In this document: positions 23,884 to 33,900 of the stretch, in pieces
Numbering within the stretch: the first letter of the stretch is position 1
How the letters are laid out: every line of letters starts with the position of its first letter
DNA from: an uncultured Prevotella sp.
GTDB lineage: Bacteria; Bacteroidota; Bacteroidia; Bacteroidales; Bacteroidaceae
Assembly: GCA_905233825.1 (NCBI GenBank)
Contig: CAJOFE010000018.1
Location: 1-49,228, forward strand
Direction of reading: 5' to 3'
Length of the DNA stretch: 49,228 nucleotides
Notes under the pieces: generated by a model
Database searches by the model: none
Told to the model about the DNA's origin: nothing
Seen by the model: only the letters and a program-made list of their open reading frames with translations
Program-made: the position numbers and the translations under genes

Positions 23884-26478
23884 TTAGTTGGGTAATAGAT
23901 AACTGAGTATTCCTTGCATGATAGCCTGACGCATGGACTTGTCGGTAATGCACTCGAAGGGGAAGCCCATGGTAAAGGCCCGGTAATCCTGTCCGCCGTA
24001 GGCTACAGCGGCGCTGGTGCCATTGGCATAAACCATAGCGGGGAAGGCCGTCCCTTGTATGCTCGGCATGAGCACATCGGTACGTGTGGCAGCATAGTGC
24101 TGCTCGTTCAACTGGCGATAGAAGCTGAACGAGGTTCCCAGTCCGCTGACTTCTCCGCTGGCATCGCGGTAGTCGGTGGGACAGGTCACTTTCAGCACGT
24201 CGGAGAGAAACGCCTGTTCGGTAGGTGCCTGCATGTCGGTACCTATGTATGCTCCGCTGACGAGCAGGTTACCACGATTGGCAACATAGCGGCGCAACTG
24301 CTCCTGCATGGCTGGGGTAAAGGTCTTGTAGCTCACGAGACTGTGGCCGTCGTTACGTTCCAATCCGAGCAACAGATCAACGATAGCGTATTGCCCCAAC
24401 AGTAGATGACCACTCTCTACGGCCTGTGCCGAGGAACTGACTATACTGAAACGACCTGTAGCGGCGATAGCTTCAGCATGGGTGCGCACGTAGTTGAAGT
24501 CGTTGCCTGCGATGAACATACCAGCTAACTCACTGGTAGAGAACCCCAGGCCAGTGGGATCTTCAATGCCCATCATCGCCGTGTCGAAGACCTGCTGGCG
24601 GCCCAGCAATCCTGCTGTGCGTCCATAGCTCACGCCCGGGTCTTCGTTCAGGTCGAAGCCCTGTCCGTAGCTACTGATGGCTGGTGAGGAGAGGCGGTGG
24701 AAGCCGTTGATAATCATTACCTGACGCGAGGCTGTGGGATTCCAGTAGGCAGAGAGTACCTCGGTGGGGAAACTCTGCCCGCCTTCGTTGATGGCCCTCA
24801 CCTGGAAGCTGTAGAGTACGCCAGGTTGCAATTTCACGGTGCATGATGTACCACGCAATGGGGTACCGTTGTCAAAACCGCCGTCGCCCTGTGCAATATA
24901 TAAGATGTAACCTGTGGGCTGGGATGACTTCTCCTGAGAGTCGATGATTCCCTGCCAGCTGAGGCGCACCTCGTTGCCGTGTCCTGTGAACTCACAATGG
25001 AAATGGTCGGGTGTCAGAGGTGTGACGGTATATTTGTCGCCGTGATGAGAGGTGACATAGCGCAAGAGCGTCTTGTAGATGCTGCGAGCCATCCAGAAGC
25101 GGAAGTTGGGGTCTTGACCATAACGCATATCGCCGAAGTTCTGGTGCGACATCGTTTCCAGGATGGCGCTGGGTACGACGGGCAGTCGCGACTCCGAATA
25201 GTTACGGTCGTAGAGCTTACGCAGCTTCCAATCACCGAAGCGGTATTGCAGGTCGGAAGTGGTGTTCTGCAGCAGGTCGGTGGCCAGCTCTTTCGAAGCC
25301 TCACGGCTCAGTCCAGTGGCCAGCGTTTTGTCGCCAAATCCTGTGGTGCAGATGCTGAGTGTGCCATAGACGCCGAGTCCTGTGCTAGTATAGCCGGCAT
25401 CGCTGTGGATGGCCAGTGACAGTTCGATGGGTACTTTCCTGCCTACAGAGTCTGGGGCATAGACCGAGCCGCCTGTTAGCAGGTTTGTCATATAGGAGCG
25501 TACGTTGATGTCATCGGCATAGTCGTTCTGTCCATGGCGGAAACTATATACGTTATAGGGCATGCCTGCCCATTGGGCATAGTAGCGTGCTCCCTCAAGA
25601 CAGCGTGGGAAACCGCTTGTCGTACCACCACGGCTGATGTTACCCATGCCGCCTCCGAAGCGTACGGCATCGGTGGTGACCATACCGCGACGTCCTGAAA
25701 GGTTCGACACGACGACACGGTTGCCAGGAGAAAGGCCAGCGTCGAAGTCGAACGTACCGAGATAGACCCATGTGGAGCCACCCATCTGCTGATTCACGCG
25801 GAACTCGGTAGCCTGTCCCTTGTGCCACACGGTATAGTGGGCATCGTCTATGCTGCCAGGCACGGTCTGATAGCTCACGTAAACGGCATAGCGCCCAGCC
25901 TCGGGCAGGTTGGGCTGATAGCTCACCTCGCTGGCCCTATTTTTGTTCTTTGTGGTTTCGGCCATGCGGGCAGTACCTGCTTCAAATGGGTTCTCGCCGT
26001 CGCGATAGGCCCCGTCGTGCATGGAGAAACCTTTATAGGGTGCCGGTTGCCAGGCATTGCGGTAATAGCTCTCCTCATAGCGGTAGTTCACCAACGAGCC
26101 TGCTGGGTCGTTATCCACGATGACCTCATGGCGCTGCCAGTCGCGCTCGCGGGGAGTGAACACCACAGCACCGGCATCTTCGAGCATGGGTATAAGATAA
26201 GGGATGACGATGGTCTGGGTAAACAAGTCCTCGGTAGTGCAGAACAATGCCGGACGCTGCCAGCGCCATTGGCCTTTCCCTTGATCGTAGTAGCGGCCGT
26301 GGCTGGCCCATACTGACAGATGGTGACCTTGAAGACCACGCTCGATGGAGTAGGGCTGCGAGGCGTTCTTCACCCACGGCTCACCCTTGTGCTCTGTGCG
26401 TCCCCAGGATGTTTGAGCAGTTATATCTAAAGATACTGTAAAAGTAAGAGATACTAGAAAAACTAGTTTTTTATACAT
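23884..26478 (-). CDS. amidase-like protein with golvesin domain
   Basis: Secreted 864-residue protein. It has a signal peptide (to ~22) and a split N-acetylmuramoyl-L-alanine amidase-like fold: LSVWASHGRYYD (H60), MLEDAGAVVFTPRERD, then after an insert LAIHSDAGY (H358) and ILETMSHQNFGDM (E441). The insert (~170-275, PEAGRYAVYVSYQTVPGS and GNRVVVSNLSGRRGMVTTDAVRFGGG) is a golvesin/xanthan-lyase-type carbohydrate-binding domain. A fibronectin type III-like domain follows (~480-580), then a C-terminal region of unknown fold. Similar proteins are often labelled xanthan lyase, but the zinc-site layout suggests an amidase acting on peptidoglycan. It overlaps the upstream acyltransferase gene by 8 nt. 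Confidence 0.8.
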   Translation of the reverse strand: MYKKLVFLVSLTFTVSLDITAQTSWGRTEHKGEPWVKNASQPYSIERGLQGHHLSVWASHGRYYDQGKGQWRWQRPALFCTTEDLFTQTIVIPYLIPMLEDAGAVVFTPRERDWQRHEVIVDNDPAGSLVNYRYEESYYRNAWQPAPYKGFSMHDGAYRDGENPFEAGTARMAETTKNKNRASEVSYQPNLPEAGRYAVYVSYQTVPGSIDDAHYTVWHKGQATEFRVNQQMGGSTWVYLGTFDFDAGLSPGNRVVVSNLSGRRGMVTTDAVRFGGGMGNISRGGTTSGFPRCLEGARYYAQWAGMPYNVYSFRHGQNDYADDINVRSYMTNLLTGGSVYAPDSVGRKVPIELSLAIHSDAGYTSTGLGVYGTLSICTTGFGDKTLATGLSREASKELATDLLQNTTSDLQYRFGDWKLRKLYDRNYSESRLPVVPSAILETMSHQNFGDMRYGQDPNFRFWMARSIYKTLLRYVTSHHGDKYTVTPLTPDHFHCEFTGHGNEVRLSWQGIIDSQEKSSQPTGYILYIAQGDGGFDNGTPLRGTSCTVKLQPGVLYSFQVRAINEGGQSFPTEVLSAYWNPTASRQVMIINGFHRLSSPAISSYGQGFDLNEDPGVSYGRTAGLLGRQQVFDTAMMGIEDPTGLGFSTSELAGMFIAGNDFNYVRTHAEAIAATGRFSIVSSSAQAVESGHLLLGQYAIVDLLLGLERNDGHSLVSYKTFTPAMQEQLRRYVANRGNLLVSGAYIGTDMQAPTEQAFLSDVLKVTCPTDYRDASGEVSGLGTSFSFYRQLNEQHYAATRTDVLMPSIQGTAFPAMVYANGTSAAVAYGGQDYRAFTMGFPFECITDKSMRQAIMQGILSYLLPN

Positions 26479-27025
26479 TTCCTATTGTGAAGTTTTCGGG
26501 CTTCTTGCCCTTGAAGTCTTTAAAGTATAGTTTGATGGTTCGCATGTCGGCCTCTATGTCGCCAGAGGGAATGATGGTCTTGGTGCATTCGATGAGCTTC
26601 CGCTCATAGTCGAGGCCGTAAAGCAGAATGGGAATTTCGGCTTTCTGTGCGATGAAATAGAAACCTTTCTTCCACTCATCTACGCGTGAGCGTGTACCTT
26701 CGGGGGTGATACACAGGCGGAAGTTCTTGGCTTGTCGTACTGCCTCTGCCAGCGCATCGGTCATGCTGGTGTGTTTCTGCCGATAGACGGGTATGCCTCC
26801 CATCTTACGGAAGATAGGTCCCAATGGCCAGAAAAACCATTCCTTCTTCATCAGGAAATTACTCTTCAAACCGTGCACACGGTTATAGAGAATCCCAATG
26901 AGGAAGTCCCAGTTGCTGGTGTGTGGCGCCAGACAAATGATGCATTTGTCGGGATGAGCCTCCGTCACATTCGAGGTCCATCCCATGCGTTTGTACAATA
27001 GCCAGTTACAGAATTTCTTCCACAT
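26471..27025 (-). CDS. lysophospholipid acyltransferase family protein
   Basis: Short member of the PlsC superfamily (184 residues). The HX4D motif appears as PHTSNWD (H35, D40), and LCITPEGTRSRVDEWKKGF carries the second conserved block. Unlike the full-length PlsC at 4574 it has little membrane-spanning sequence. Such short forms acylate lysolipids or ornithine-type lipids in Bacteroidetes; the substrate here is not known. It lies in the six-gene minus-strand unit between the 89-residue protein and the amidase-like gene. Confidence 0.85.
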   Translation of the reverse strand: MWKKFCNWLLYKRMGWTSNVTEAHPDKCIICLAPHTSNWDFLIGILYNRVHGLKSNFLMKKEWFFWPLGPIFRKMGGIPVYRQKHTSMTDALAEAVRQAKNFRLCITPEGTRSRVDEWKKGFYFIAQKAEIPILLYGLDYERKLIECTKTIIPSGDIEADMRTIKLYFKDFKGKKPENFTIGNV

Positions 27026-27064
27026 AGCACTCTCTTCTTACCTTCCGCCTCTCATCGTCCACCT

Positions 27065-27334
27065 CTAAAGGTTGTTGATTTGGTCAACCAGTTCGCTCAC
27101 TTGAGCCGAGAACTTTTCGCGCAAGTCCTTGTAGTAGGCTCCGGCTGTGATGCCTGGCTCAGGGTGCGACACGCGGGCAATGAAGTTGCTCTGGGTCTTC
27201 AGGATGGTGAAGAGCAGGGCATCTGCATTGTCCTTGTGCTTCTCAGCTCCGTAAAGCGATGCTGCTATGCACTCTGCAAATAGTTCCTCGCATATGCCGT
27301 TGATGGCATGTTTTAGTGTTCTCTTGTTTGCCAT
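27065..27334 (-). CDS. conserved hypothetical protein, 89 residues
   Basis: I recognise no named family. The protein is helical (MANKRTLKHAINGICEELFAECIAASLYG, then DNADALLFTILKTQSNFIARVSHPEPG), with no membrane segment. ATG 27334 is chosen because the extension upstream runs through the promoter. It is the first gene of the minus-strand unit that ends at 20933, and a well-spaced promoter lies directly in front. The 39-nt gap to the next gene holds CTTCCGCCTCTCATCG-type repeats. Confidence 0.8.
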   Translation of the reverse strand: MANKRTLKHAINGICEELFAECIAASLYGAEKHKDNADALLFTILKTQSNFIARVSHPEPGITAGAYYKDLREKFSAQVSELVDQINNL

Positions 27335-27361
27335 TTCTTGATGGTTTTTGTTTCTGCAAGG

Positions 27362-27392
27362 CAAAGATAGGAAAAAAAAACGAAACCGCAAA
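27362..27392 (-). promoter_or_regulatory. promoter of the six-gene minus unit
   Basis: TTTG (27389-27392) and TATCTTTG (27362-27369) on the minus strand are exactly 19 bp apart; ATG 27334 follows 27 bp later. Confidence 0.8.
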
Positions 27393-27430
27393 TCTTTTCA
27401 AGAAAAAAAACTTTAAATTAATGCAAGGCT

Positions 27431-27462
27431 GACATTCTGTCTGCTCGTTCTGACAGATTGTC
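27431..27462. promoter_or_regulatory. dyad upstream of hsp20
   Basis: GACATTCTGTC (27431-27441) and GACAGATTGTC (27452-27462) are inverted copies with one mismatch, separated by 10 bp. The centre lies about 31 bp upstream of the -24 element. It is a plausible operator or activator site. Confidence 0.6.
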
Positions 27463-27476
27463 GTAGGTTTCTACAT

Positions 27477-27492
27477 TGGCATCTTTGTTGCA
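27477..27492 (+). promoter_or_regulatory. sigma-54-type -24/-12 promoter of hsp20
   Basis: TGGCATCTTTGTTGCA matches the TGGCAnnNNNNTTGCA sigma-54 consensus with correct spacing between the GG and GC pairs. ATG 27580 is 87 nt further on. No well-spaced -33/-7 pair is seen instead; a CATCTTTG within it is only a partial -7 match. Confidence 0.55.
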
Positions 27493-27565
27493 TCATATAG
27501 GGTGAGCACGCTGAAAAACGAGGCTCAGAACGAAATAACATGTATAACAAATAAATCAACAAATT

Positions 27566-27571
27566 AGGAGG
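27566..27571 (+). promoter_or_regulatory. strong ribosome binding site of hsp20
   Basis: AGGAGG ends 8 nt before ATG 27580. Bacteroidetes genes rarely carry such a sequence and other starts in this window do not, so it is notable and supports this start. Confidence 0.75.
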
Positions 27572-27579
27572 ACAAAACT

Positions 27580-28005
27580 ATGATGCCAATGATGAGAACA
27601 AACAGTTGGATTCCCGCAGTATTCAACGATCTTTTCAACACGGAGTTCATGCCGAAGGCTAGTGCTACGGCACCTGCCATCAATGTGAAAGAAACAGACA
27701 AAGCCTACATCGTGGAGTTGGCTGCTCCGGGCATGAAGAAGGAGGACTTTAACGTCCACATCAACGATGAGGGCAACCTCATGATCAAGATGGAGAAGAA
27801 GGACGAGAAGAAGGAGGAAGATAAGAGCGCCCGCTATCTGCGTCGCGAATTCTCTTACACGAAGTTCGAACAGACATTGATTCTGCCCGACGATGTGGAG
27901 AAGGACCAGATCAAGGCTCGTGTGGAGCATGGTGTGCTCACCGTCGAGCTGCCCAAGCATGAGGAGCAGAAGGTGAAGGTGAGCCGTCAGATTGAGATTG
28001 GCTAA
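27580..28005 (+). CDS. Hsp20/alpha-crystallin small heat-shock protein
   Basis: ATP-independent chaperone that holds unfolding proteins in the cytoplasm. The alpha-crystallin domain spans ~30-135, with PAINVKETDKAYIVELAAPGMKKEDFNVHINDEGNLMIKMEKK at its start, LRREFSYTKFEQTLILPDDVEKDQIKARVEHGVLTVELPK in the middle, and a short C-terminal RQIEIG carrying the I-x-I motif for oligomer formation. At 141 residues it is typical. It is monocistronic, with a -24/-12-type promoter, a dyad and a Shine-Dalgarno sequence upstream and a terminator downstream, which suggests stress-specific control. Confidence 0.95.
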   Translation: MMPMMRTNSWIPAVFNDLFNTEFMPKASATAPAINVKETDKAYIVELAAPGMKKEDFNVHINDEGNLMIKMEKKDEKKEEDKSARYLRREFSYTKFEQTLILPDDVEKDQIKARVEHGVLTVELPKHEEQKVKVSRQIEIG

Positions 28006-28023
28006 TCCATACGCATAATAAAA

Positions 28024-28058
28024 TTCCCGAATAGTCGCAAGCTATTCGGGATTTTTTT
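28024..28058 (+). terminator. terminator of hsp20
   Basis: CCCGAATAG pairs with CTATTCGGG around a 7-nt loop, followed by ATTTTTTT. Confidence 0.9.
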
Positions 28059-28059
28059 G

Positions 28060-28151
28060 TACCTTTGGCTTTGCCGAAGGTATGGGCACTCGGAAAAGCA
28101 AAAGAAAATTTGCATTTCCTTTTGCATTTCTCTCGATTTTTTGTACCTTTG
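28060..28151 (+). promoter_or_regulatory. promoter cassette, copy 2
   Basis: Same plan as copy 1: hairpin TACCTTTGGC/GCCGAAGGTA (28060-28082), GGGCACTCGG, an AT-rich inverted repeat (GCAAAAG/CTTTTGC), CTCTCG, then TACCTTTG (28144-28151). TTTG at 28121-28124 is 19 bp upstream of the -7 box. ATG of pfp is 45 bp downstream. Confidence 0.75.
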
Positions 28152-28195
28152 CACCCCGAAAGACAAAAACTCATTATTAACAATAAGAAATCATT

Positions 28196-29833
28196 ATGGA
28201 AAAAAGTGCATTGCAGATTGCTCGCGCAGCCTATCAGCCCAAGCTTCCTTTAGGCCTGCAGGGTGCCGTGAAGGCCGTTGAGGGCGAGCCCACACAGAGT
28301 GTTGACAATCAGGAAGAAATCAAGAAGCTCTTCCCCAATACCTATGGTATGCCGCTGGTAGAGTTCGTAAAGGGTGAGGAGACATCGCATGAGCCCATGA
28401 ACGTGGGTATCATCCTCTCGGGTGGTCAGGCTCCTGGTGGACACAACGTCATTACTGGCCTGTTCGATGCTGTGAAGCGTCTCAACCCTGCCAACCGTCT
28501 CTACGGCTTCATCCTCGGCCCTGGTGGTCTGGTTGATCATAACTACATGGAGCTGACGAAGGAGATTATCGATGAATATCGCAACACGGGTGGCTTTGAC
28601 ATGATTGGTTCTGGTCGCACGAAATTGGAGAAGGTGGATCAGTTCGAGAAGGGACTGGAGATTATCCGCCAGCTCAACATCAAGGCTATCGTTATCATCG
28701 GTGGCGACGACTCTAACACCAATGCCTGCGTGCTGGCTGAGTACTACGCCGCCAAGCAATATGGTGTACAGGTCATCGGTTGCCCGAAGACTATCGATGG
28801 TGACCTGAAGAACTCGCAGATTGAGACCTCCTTCGGTTTCGATACTGCCTGCAAGACCTACTCCGAGCTCATCGGTAACATTGAGCGCGACTGCAACTCT
28901 GCCCGTAAATACTGGCACTTCATCAAGGTGATGGGTCGCTCGGCTTCTCACATCGCCTTGGAGTGCGCCCTGCAGACACAGCCCAACATCTGCCTCGTCA
29001 GCGAGGAGGTAGAAGCTAAGGGTATGAGCCTCGACGACATTGTGGAATATATCGCAAATGCGGTGGCTGTACGTGCTGCCGACGGCAACAACTTCGGTAC
29101 CGTCATCATCCCTGAGGGCGTCATCGAGTTCATTCCTGCCATCAAGAAGCTCATCGCCCAGCTCAACGACGTGCTGGCTATGCCCGAGGCTAAGGAGATT
29201 AGCCGCGACGAGCAGGTTGATTTCGCCAAGAGCCACCTCACCGAGGAGAACCTCCGCGTGTTCAATTCGCTGCCCGTTGGCGTTGCCCGTCAGCTTGCTC
29301 TCGACCGCGACCCCCACGGAAACGTGCAGGTCAGTCTTATCGAGACTGAAAAACTGCTCTCTACAATGGTTGCCCAGAAGTTGGAGAAGATGAAGAAAGC
29401 TGGCACGTTCACAGGCAAGTTCGCCACTCAGCACCATTTCTTCGGCTATGAGGGCCGTTGTGCTGCTCCCTCGAACTTTGATGCTGATTACTGCTATGCC
29501 CTCGGCAACAGCGCTGCTCAGCTCATTGCTGCTGGCAAGACCGGCTACATGGCTATCGTGAAGAACACCACCGCTCCTGCTTCCGAGTGGAAGGCTGGTG
29601 GCGTGCCCATCACCATGATGATGAACATGGAGAAGCGTAATGGCGAGATGAAGCCCGTCATCCGCAAGGCTCTCGTTGAGCTCGACGGTGCTCCCTTCAA
29701 GACCTTCGCCAAGCAGCGCGATCGTTGGGCCCGCGAGACGGCATATATCTATCCCGGTCCTATCCAGTACTGGGGACCCACAGAGGTCTGCGACCAGCCC
29801 ACGATGACGCTGGCACTGGAGCAGGGAAAGTAA
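28196..29833 (+). CDS. pfp: diphosphate--fructose-6-phosphate 1-phosphotransferase
   Basis: Reversible PPi-dependent phosphofructokinase of glycolysis. The nucleotide/PPi loop [16 protein letters not shown] and the substrate motif [19 protein letters not shown] identify the long PPi-type group; KTIDGDLKN (the PFK active-site TIDxD variant) and [11 protein letters not shown] follow. GGDD in place of GGDG is the mark of PPi use rather than ATP. At 545 residues it is the long (beta-like) form common in Bacteroidetes. It has its own cassette promoter and ends at a repeat-derived terminator. Confidence 0.95.
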   Translation: MEKSALQIARAAYQPKLPLGLQGAVKAVEGEPTQSVDNQEEIKKLFPNTYGMPLVEFVKGEETSHEPMNVGIILSGGQAPGGHNVITGLFDAVKRLNPANRLYGFILGPGGLVDHNYMELTKEIIDEYRNTGGFDMIGSGRTKLEKVDQFEKGLEIIRQLNIKAIVIIGGDDSNTNACVLAEYYAAKQYGVQVIGCPKTIDGDLKNSQIETSFGFDTACKTYSELIGNIERDCNSARKYWHFIKVMGRSASHIALECALQTQPNICLVSEEVEAKGMSLDDIVEYIANAVAVRAADGNNFGTVIIPEGVIEFIPAIKKLIAQLNDVLAMPEAKEISRDEQVDFAKSHLTEENLRVFNSLPVGVARQLALDRDPHGNVQVSLIETEKLLSTMVAQKLEKMKKAGTFTGKFATQHHFFGYEGRCAAPSNFDADYCYALGNSAAQLIAAGKTGYMAIVKNTTAPASEWKAGGVPITMMMNMEKRNGEMKPVIRKALVELDGAPFKTFAKQRDRWARETAYIYPGPIQYWGPTEVCDQPTMTLALEQGK

Positions 29834-29836
29834 GAA

Positions 29837-29876
29837 GCCTACCCCAAACCCCTCCCAAAAAGGGAGGGGCTTTTTT
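29837..29876 (+). terminator. terminator of pfp, built from the palindromic repeat
   Basis: GCCTACCCCAAACCCCTCCC, then AAAAAGGGAGGGGC, then TTTTTT. The stem CCCCTCCC/GGGAGGGG with a 5-nt loop and a T-run makes a standard terminator. It is the plus-orientation copy of the repeat found inside pyrC and the mannitol dehydrogenase gene. Confidence 0.85.
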
Positions 29877-29881
29877 ATTAG

Positions 29882-30709
29882 ATGATCATGCAAAAGAGAA
29901 AGACAACCACGCGACGCAAGCCCACCAAACGCCGGACAAGGAAAGCCTCTCATCAGGCTTGGGGGTGGAGTAGGCTGTGGCCTTCTTTGGTGGGTGCCGT
30001 CATCGTCTTTGGCACCTGCTATTTCCTGTTGCGTGCCATTTTCTCTTCTTCTGTCAGCACAAATGTTACGGTAGTTGAGGGCTATACCATGCGAGGCATC
30101 GACGTCAGCCATCATCAGGGCGTTATCAACTGGGAGTTGCTGCGCAATCAGGCGGCTATCGACGAGAAGCCCATCTCCTTCGCCTTCATCAAGGCCACCG
30201 AGGGTAGCGACATTATCGACAGCCGTTTCCGTCAGAACTTCGCTGCAGCCCGTCAGTATGGCATCATGCGTGGTGCCTATCATTTCTATCGCACCTCCAC
30301 CTCGGCCAAGCAGCAGGCCGAGCATTTTATCCGTCAGGTGAAGCTCGAAGACGGTGACCTGCCTCCTGTCCTCGATGTCGAGGTGAAACCAGCCGATGTC
30401 AGCATCGAAGACTTCCGGCAGGGTATCCTCGAGTGGCTGGCCCGTGTAGAGCAGCACTATCGCGTACGCCCCATCCTCTACACCTACCATTCTTTCCGTC
30501 AGCAGTATTTGAATGACTCCGTCTTCAACCTTTATCCCTATTGGATAGCCCACTACTATGTGGATAGTGTGCGCTATCGTGGCCCCTGGTCTTTCTGGCA
30601 GTATAGCGATAGTGGTCAGTTGCCTGGTATTAAAGAGAAGGTCGATCTCAACATCTTCCGAGGCACCTACGACGAGCTGCGACAGCTCACAATTGGTAGT
30701 GGAAAGTAA
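29882..30709 (+). CDS. membrane-anchored GH25 lysozyme-like protein
   Basis: Muramidase of glycoside hydrolase family 25 that cleaves peptidoglycan. A very basic N-terminus (KRKTTTRRKPTKRRTRK) is followed by one membrane helix (~34-52) and the catalytic domain. GIDVSHHQGVINW (D74) and PPVLDVEVK (D165, E167) supply the active-site residues; FIKATEGSD, WQYSDSGQLPGI and DLNIFRGTYDEL complete the family pattern. The anchor places the enzyme in the periplasm. ATG 29888 is an alternative start. It is followed by a short hairpin. Confidence 0.92.
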   Translation: MIMQKRKTTTRRKPTKRRTRKASHQAWGWSRLWPSLVGAVIVFGTCYFLLRAIFSSSVSTNVTVVEGYTMRGIDVSHHQGVINWELLRNQAAIDEKPISFAFIKATEGSDIIDSRFRQNFAAARQYGIMRGAYHFYRTSTSAKQQAEHFIRQVKLEDGDLPPVLDVEVKPADVSIEDFRQGILEWLARVEQHYRVRPILYTYHSFRQQYLNDSVFNLYPYWIAHYYVDSVRYRGPWSFWQYSDSGQLPGIKEKVDLNIFRGTYDELRQLTIGSGK

Positions 30710-30710
30710 A

Positions 30711-30902
30711 TTACGTTTTCCGTAAGTATTTGTTAATTTGCACTATCGTAGTGCATTTTTCTTTTGTTTTATGCACTCTTTTAATGCAATTCTCATAAGA
30801 TTCATAGGCTATGGCAACATCATCCCTCTCTGGCAATTTGGATTGACGACAAATTTGAGGAGTTGATGTGAAATGAACTCTGCGCCAGATGTCTTTGATA
30901 TT
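30711..30902 (-). pseudogene. possible gene remnant after the R-M gene
   Basis: A 63-codon open stretch without an ATG reads DIWRRVHFTSTPQICRQS and on to ERDDVAIAYESYENCIKR and KYLRKT before a stop. It looks protein-like and lies directly after the R-M gene in the same direction but in another frame. It may be the end of a degraded gene. I recognise no family. A 36-codon ATG frame (MDHIEISKTSG) overlaps it. Confidence 0.3.
30740..30765 (+). terminator. possible terminator of the GH25 gene
   Basis: GCACTA/TAGTGC with a 3-nt loop, followed by ATTTTTCTTTT. The stem is short (6 bp). Confidence 0.55.
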
Positions 30903-30919
30903 TCAATGTGGTCCATATC

Positions 30920-33900
30920 CTATTTCAAGTACTTATCCAATATCTCCAGCTTCTTTGTTATACAATCCTGCATTTTGCTCTTTAAACCAGCTATTTCATT
31001 TTCCATAGTGATGAGCTGCTGTGCCACCTCGTTCTGTATCTCAATGTCTGGCAACATGATAGAGAGGGCCTTGACGCGTTCTGTTGATGCGCGGTTTGAA
31101 CGTGAGAATCGTTCTGTCTCTCCTGCTTTCAGAAGAGGCCAAACAAGATATCTTGTATTAACAACAGTTTTATCCAATACTCTGATTACACCACAGTGGT
31201 CAGTTGGATTGAATGGCTTTTCAGCCTCTTGGTAATTAACCATCCAGTCGCCATCGATGCCCCAAAGCACAGACGGCTTCGAGAAGTCAGAAAGAACAGA
31301 GTAACAAGTTTTACCAAATGGCTCAAATACATTGGCGCTATACACGTCATATACTCCGTCTTTCACTATCTCAGATTTTAAGACGCGGCGGCCAATAGAT
31401 ATATCAAACAAATCAGCACGGTTGAGACTGATGGAATTGTTGGCCTTCATCTGAGACTGACGCATCAATTCTTCGATTTCCTCTTCTATCTCAATTATAC
31501 GAGACGATGCATTGATATAATTATTGTCTTGCTCTTGACATTCCTCTACGATTTTTCTTTGTACCTCCACACGTGGAGCCTTTGGTATTAAGAAGTTCGG
31601 TATGACCTTTTTGTCACCACGAGGCATCTTAAGTCCTGTTTTTCCTACCATCATGTAGTCGAAGAAAATGTCAGACGAAAGGATGACATACAAGTATTCA
31701 GACAAATAATCCGATGATTTGGCATTTCTGAACACAAGGACATCATTTGAACACCCTCCGTCGTGGTCGGCAAGCCAAATCTTTTTTAGATAAGGCCTGA
31801 TGTTTGAAACCAGAATATCACCCTTTTGATACTTAGTCACATTACCAACCTCAGGCACATCGTTGTATGGAGTTACACCTGCACGATTTTGCAGCATGTT
31901 AGCTGTCGTTACATAACTTGTCGGTGATATGCTGGAATATGCTACCTTTTCAGAAACGTATGGGCTTACATCGCCTAACTTTTCTAATGGGTATTTACTT
32001 TGTATCTGGGGATATGATAGAACTGGGGTTGTCTTGATAGCCTTTGAAAAGTCTGTCCGATTGAAATCAATTAAATCTGCAAGATCATATACTTCAACAT
32101 AATCCATCAACTCGTCTGGAACAGAGATTTCTCCATTCGCGAAGTTTTGTCGTATGATGTAGTTTATCTTCAAATCATCTTCCAAACTTTGAGGATTGAA
32201 TAAAGGCGTCTGAATACCCTTTATACCATCAATCTGTTGTAAGGTGTCATCATCTTCTCCATTACCATCATCGTCTGATGAACTATGTGTTGCAACATTT
32301 AGGTACTTGATGCCCTCGTTACCCTTGCTGTCACTCCATTCATAGCCAAGGAAACGTTTGACATTTGTAGTTCCTGACGGTGATTTGACGATAACCACAG
32401 GATTGGGCGTTGTCTTAGCTAAGATGAAATAGTACACCTTCTCTTTCTCGATGGCTATTATGAATTGCAAGAATGCTTTTGCCTCTTGCTTTCTCTTTTC
32501 ATCCTCAGATAGTCTTCTATATGCTTGAGTGTTTTGACGGCTCAAGAATCTTGTCCTGATGTCCTTTGCCTGGTCACAGACTCCCTTCATAGCGTTGCGC
32601 TGATTGCCAAAGAAGGCTGTCTTATAGGCTTGGATGGTATCATGTTTCATGAAACTCTCCGTCATATTGCCAGAAAGGAAAGCAAGATAATCTTCCCAAT
32701 TGTAATCGCAGTGGTCACAATATGCTTGCAACAAATCTGTGTCATCATATATGTCATTGGACTCACACTTCTCATAATTGCAGAACCAGCAATCAACCCT
32801 GTTCTGATAGTGCTCAGCGTCGGGTGTGTTGGTTTCCTTGCGTCGTAAGAACATCGTAACGGTATTAGTTCCAGTCTTGCCAAATGTTCCGCTGCCAAAC
32901 TCTACCAATCCCACAATGTCAAACTTTTGAAGAATGATTTCACGACCTTTGGCATAGATGCCACCCTTATTCAAAACAGATACAGGAAGGATGATACCTG
33001 CAACACCTCCAGCCTTCAACAACTGGGCGGCACGTTCGATGAAGAATATCTCAATGGCATTGTTCTTGGCAATATTAAGACCGTCATTGAAGAGCGAATA
33101 ATGCTTCCGTTGATTCTCTGTCAATGTCTCTAAGAAACCCTTGACTGAATAAGGTGGATTGGCTATCAAAACGTCGTATAAACCTTCCCTAACTTCTTCT
33201 GTAGGAACCAAAGCATCAGAGTAGATAATCTGAGTCTCATCGTGGCCATACATAAAGGCAGAAACCTTCGATACCTTTGACAGACGATACTCTTTCTCTA
33301 TACCTGTGATACGCGCATAGTACTCATTCAACGGTATTGAGGGGCGATACTTCTCCACGTAGTCTTTTATCTGTACAGCATACTCTGTCAGAAAATGACC
33401 TGCGCCACAAGCGTAGTCGATGGCAGAAGGAATTTCCTCGCTGTTTTGGATAATCTTTTCCAATGGTAGCGAAGAAACGAGGAAGCGTACTATTGGCATG
33501 GGTGTGAAAAATTGGCCTTCGCTCTGCTTGACACCTTTATTTAAGAAACCTTCAAACAAATCGCCAAGCAACTGGTTCTGGTCAGAGTCTTTCAGTTTGA
33601 TGTCTTGCAACATCTTGACCACCTTCAACAATATGGCCGCATTCTGTTCAAAGAGTTTCTTATTGTGTACGCTGATGAAAGAAAAGTCGTTGTCTGAGAA
33701 GAACTTCAGGGCACGGAAATAGCTTTTGATGGTCTTCTTTGTTGCATCTGGGTCATTCTTGAATCGACGGAATGCCTTTTCTATCTCTCCGTCCTCAATG
33801 TAAGTAACATCTTCATTCAAGAAACGTTTCATGCCGTCACGATAAAGACGCTGCAAGCGGTCTTGCAGACGATAGTCATCATCGTAGGCAGAACCTTTCC

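Noticed and set aside
28250..30553. 767-codon minus-strand frame across pfp and the lysozyme gene
   Set aside because: It is antisense to two well-identified genes and runs through a terminator; it reads as low-complexity shadow sequence produced by their codon use.
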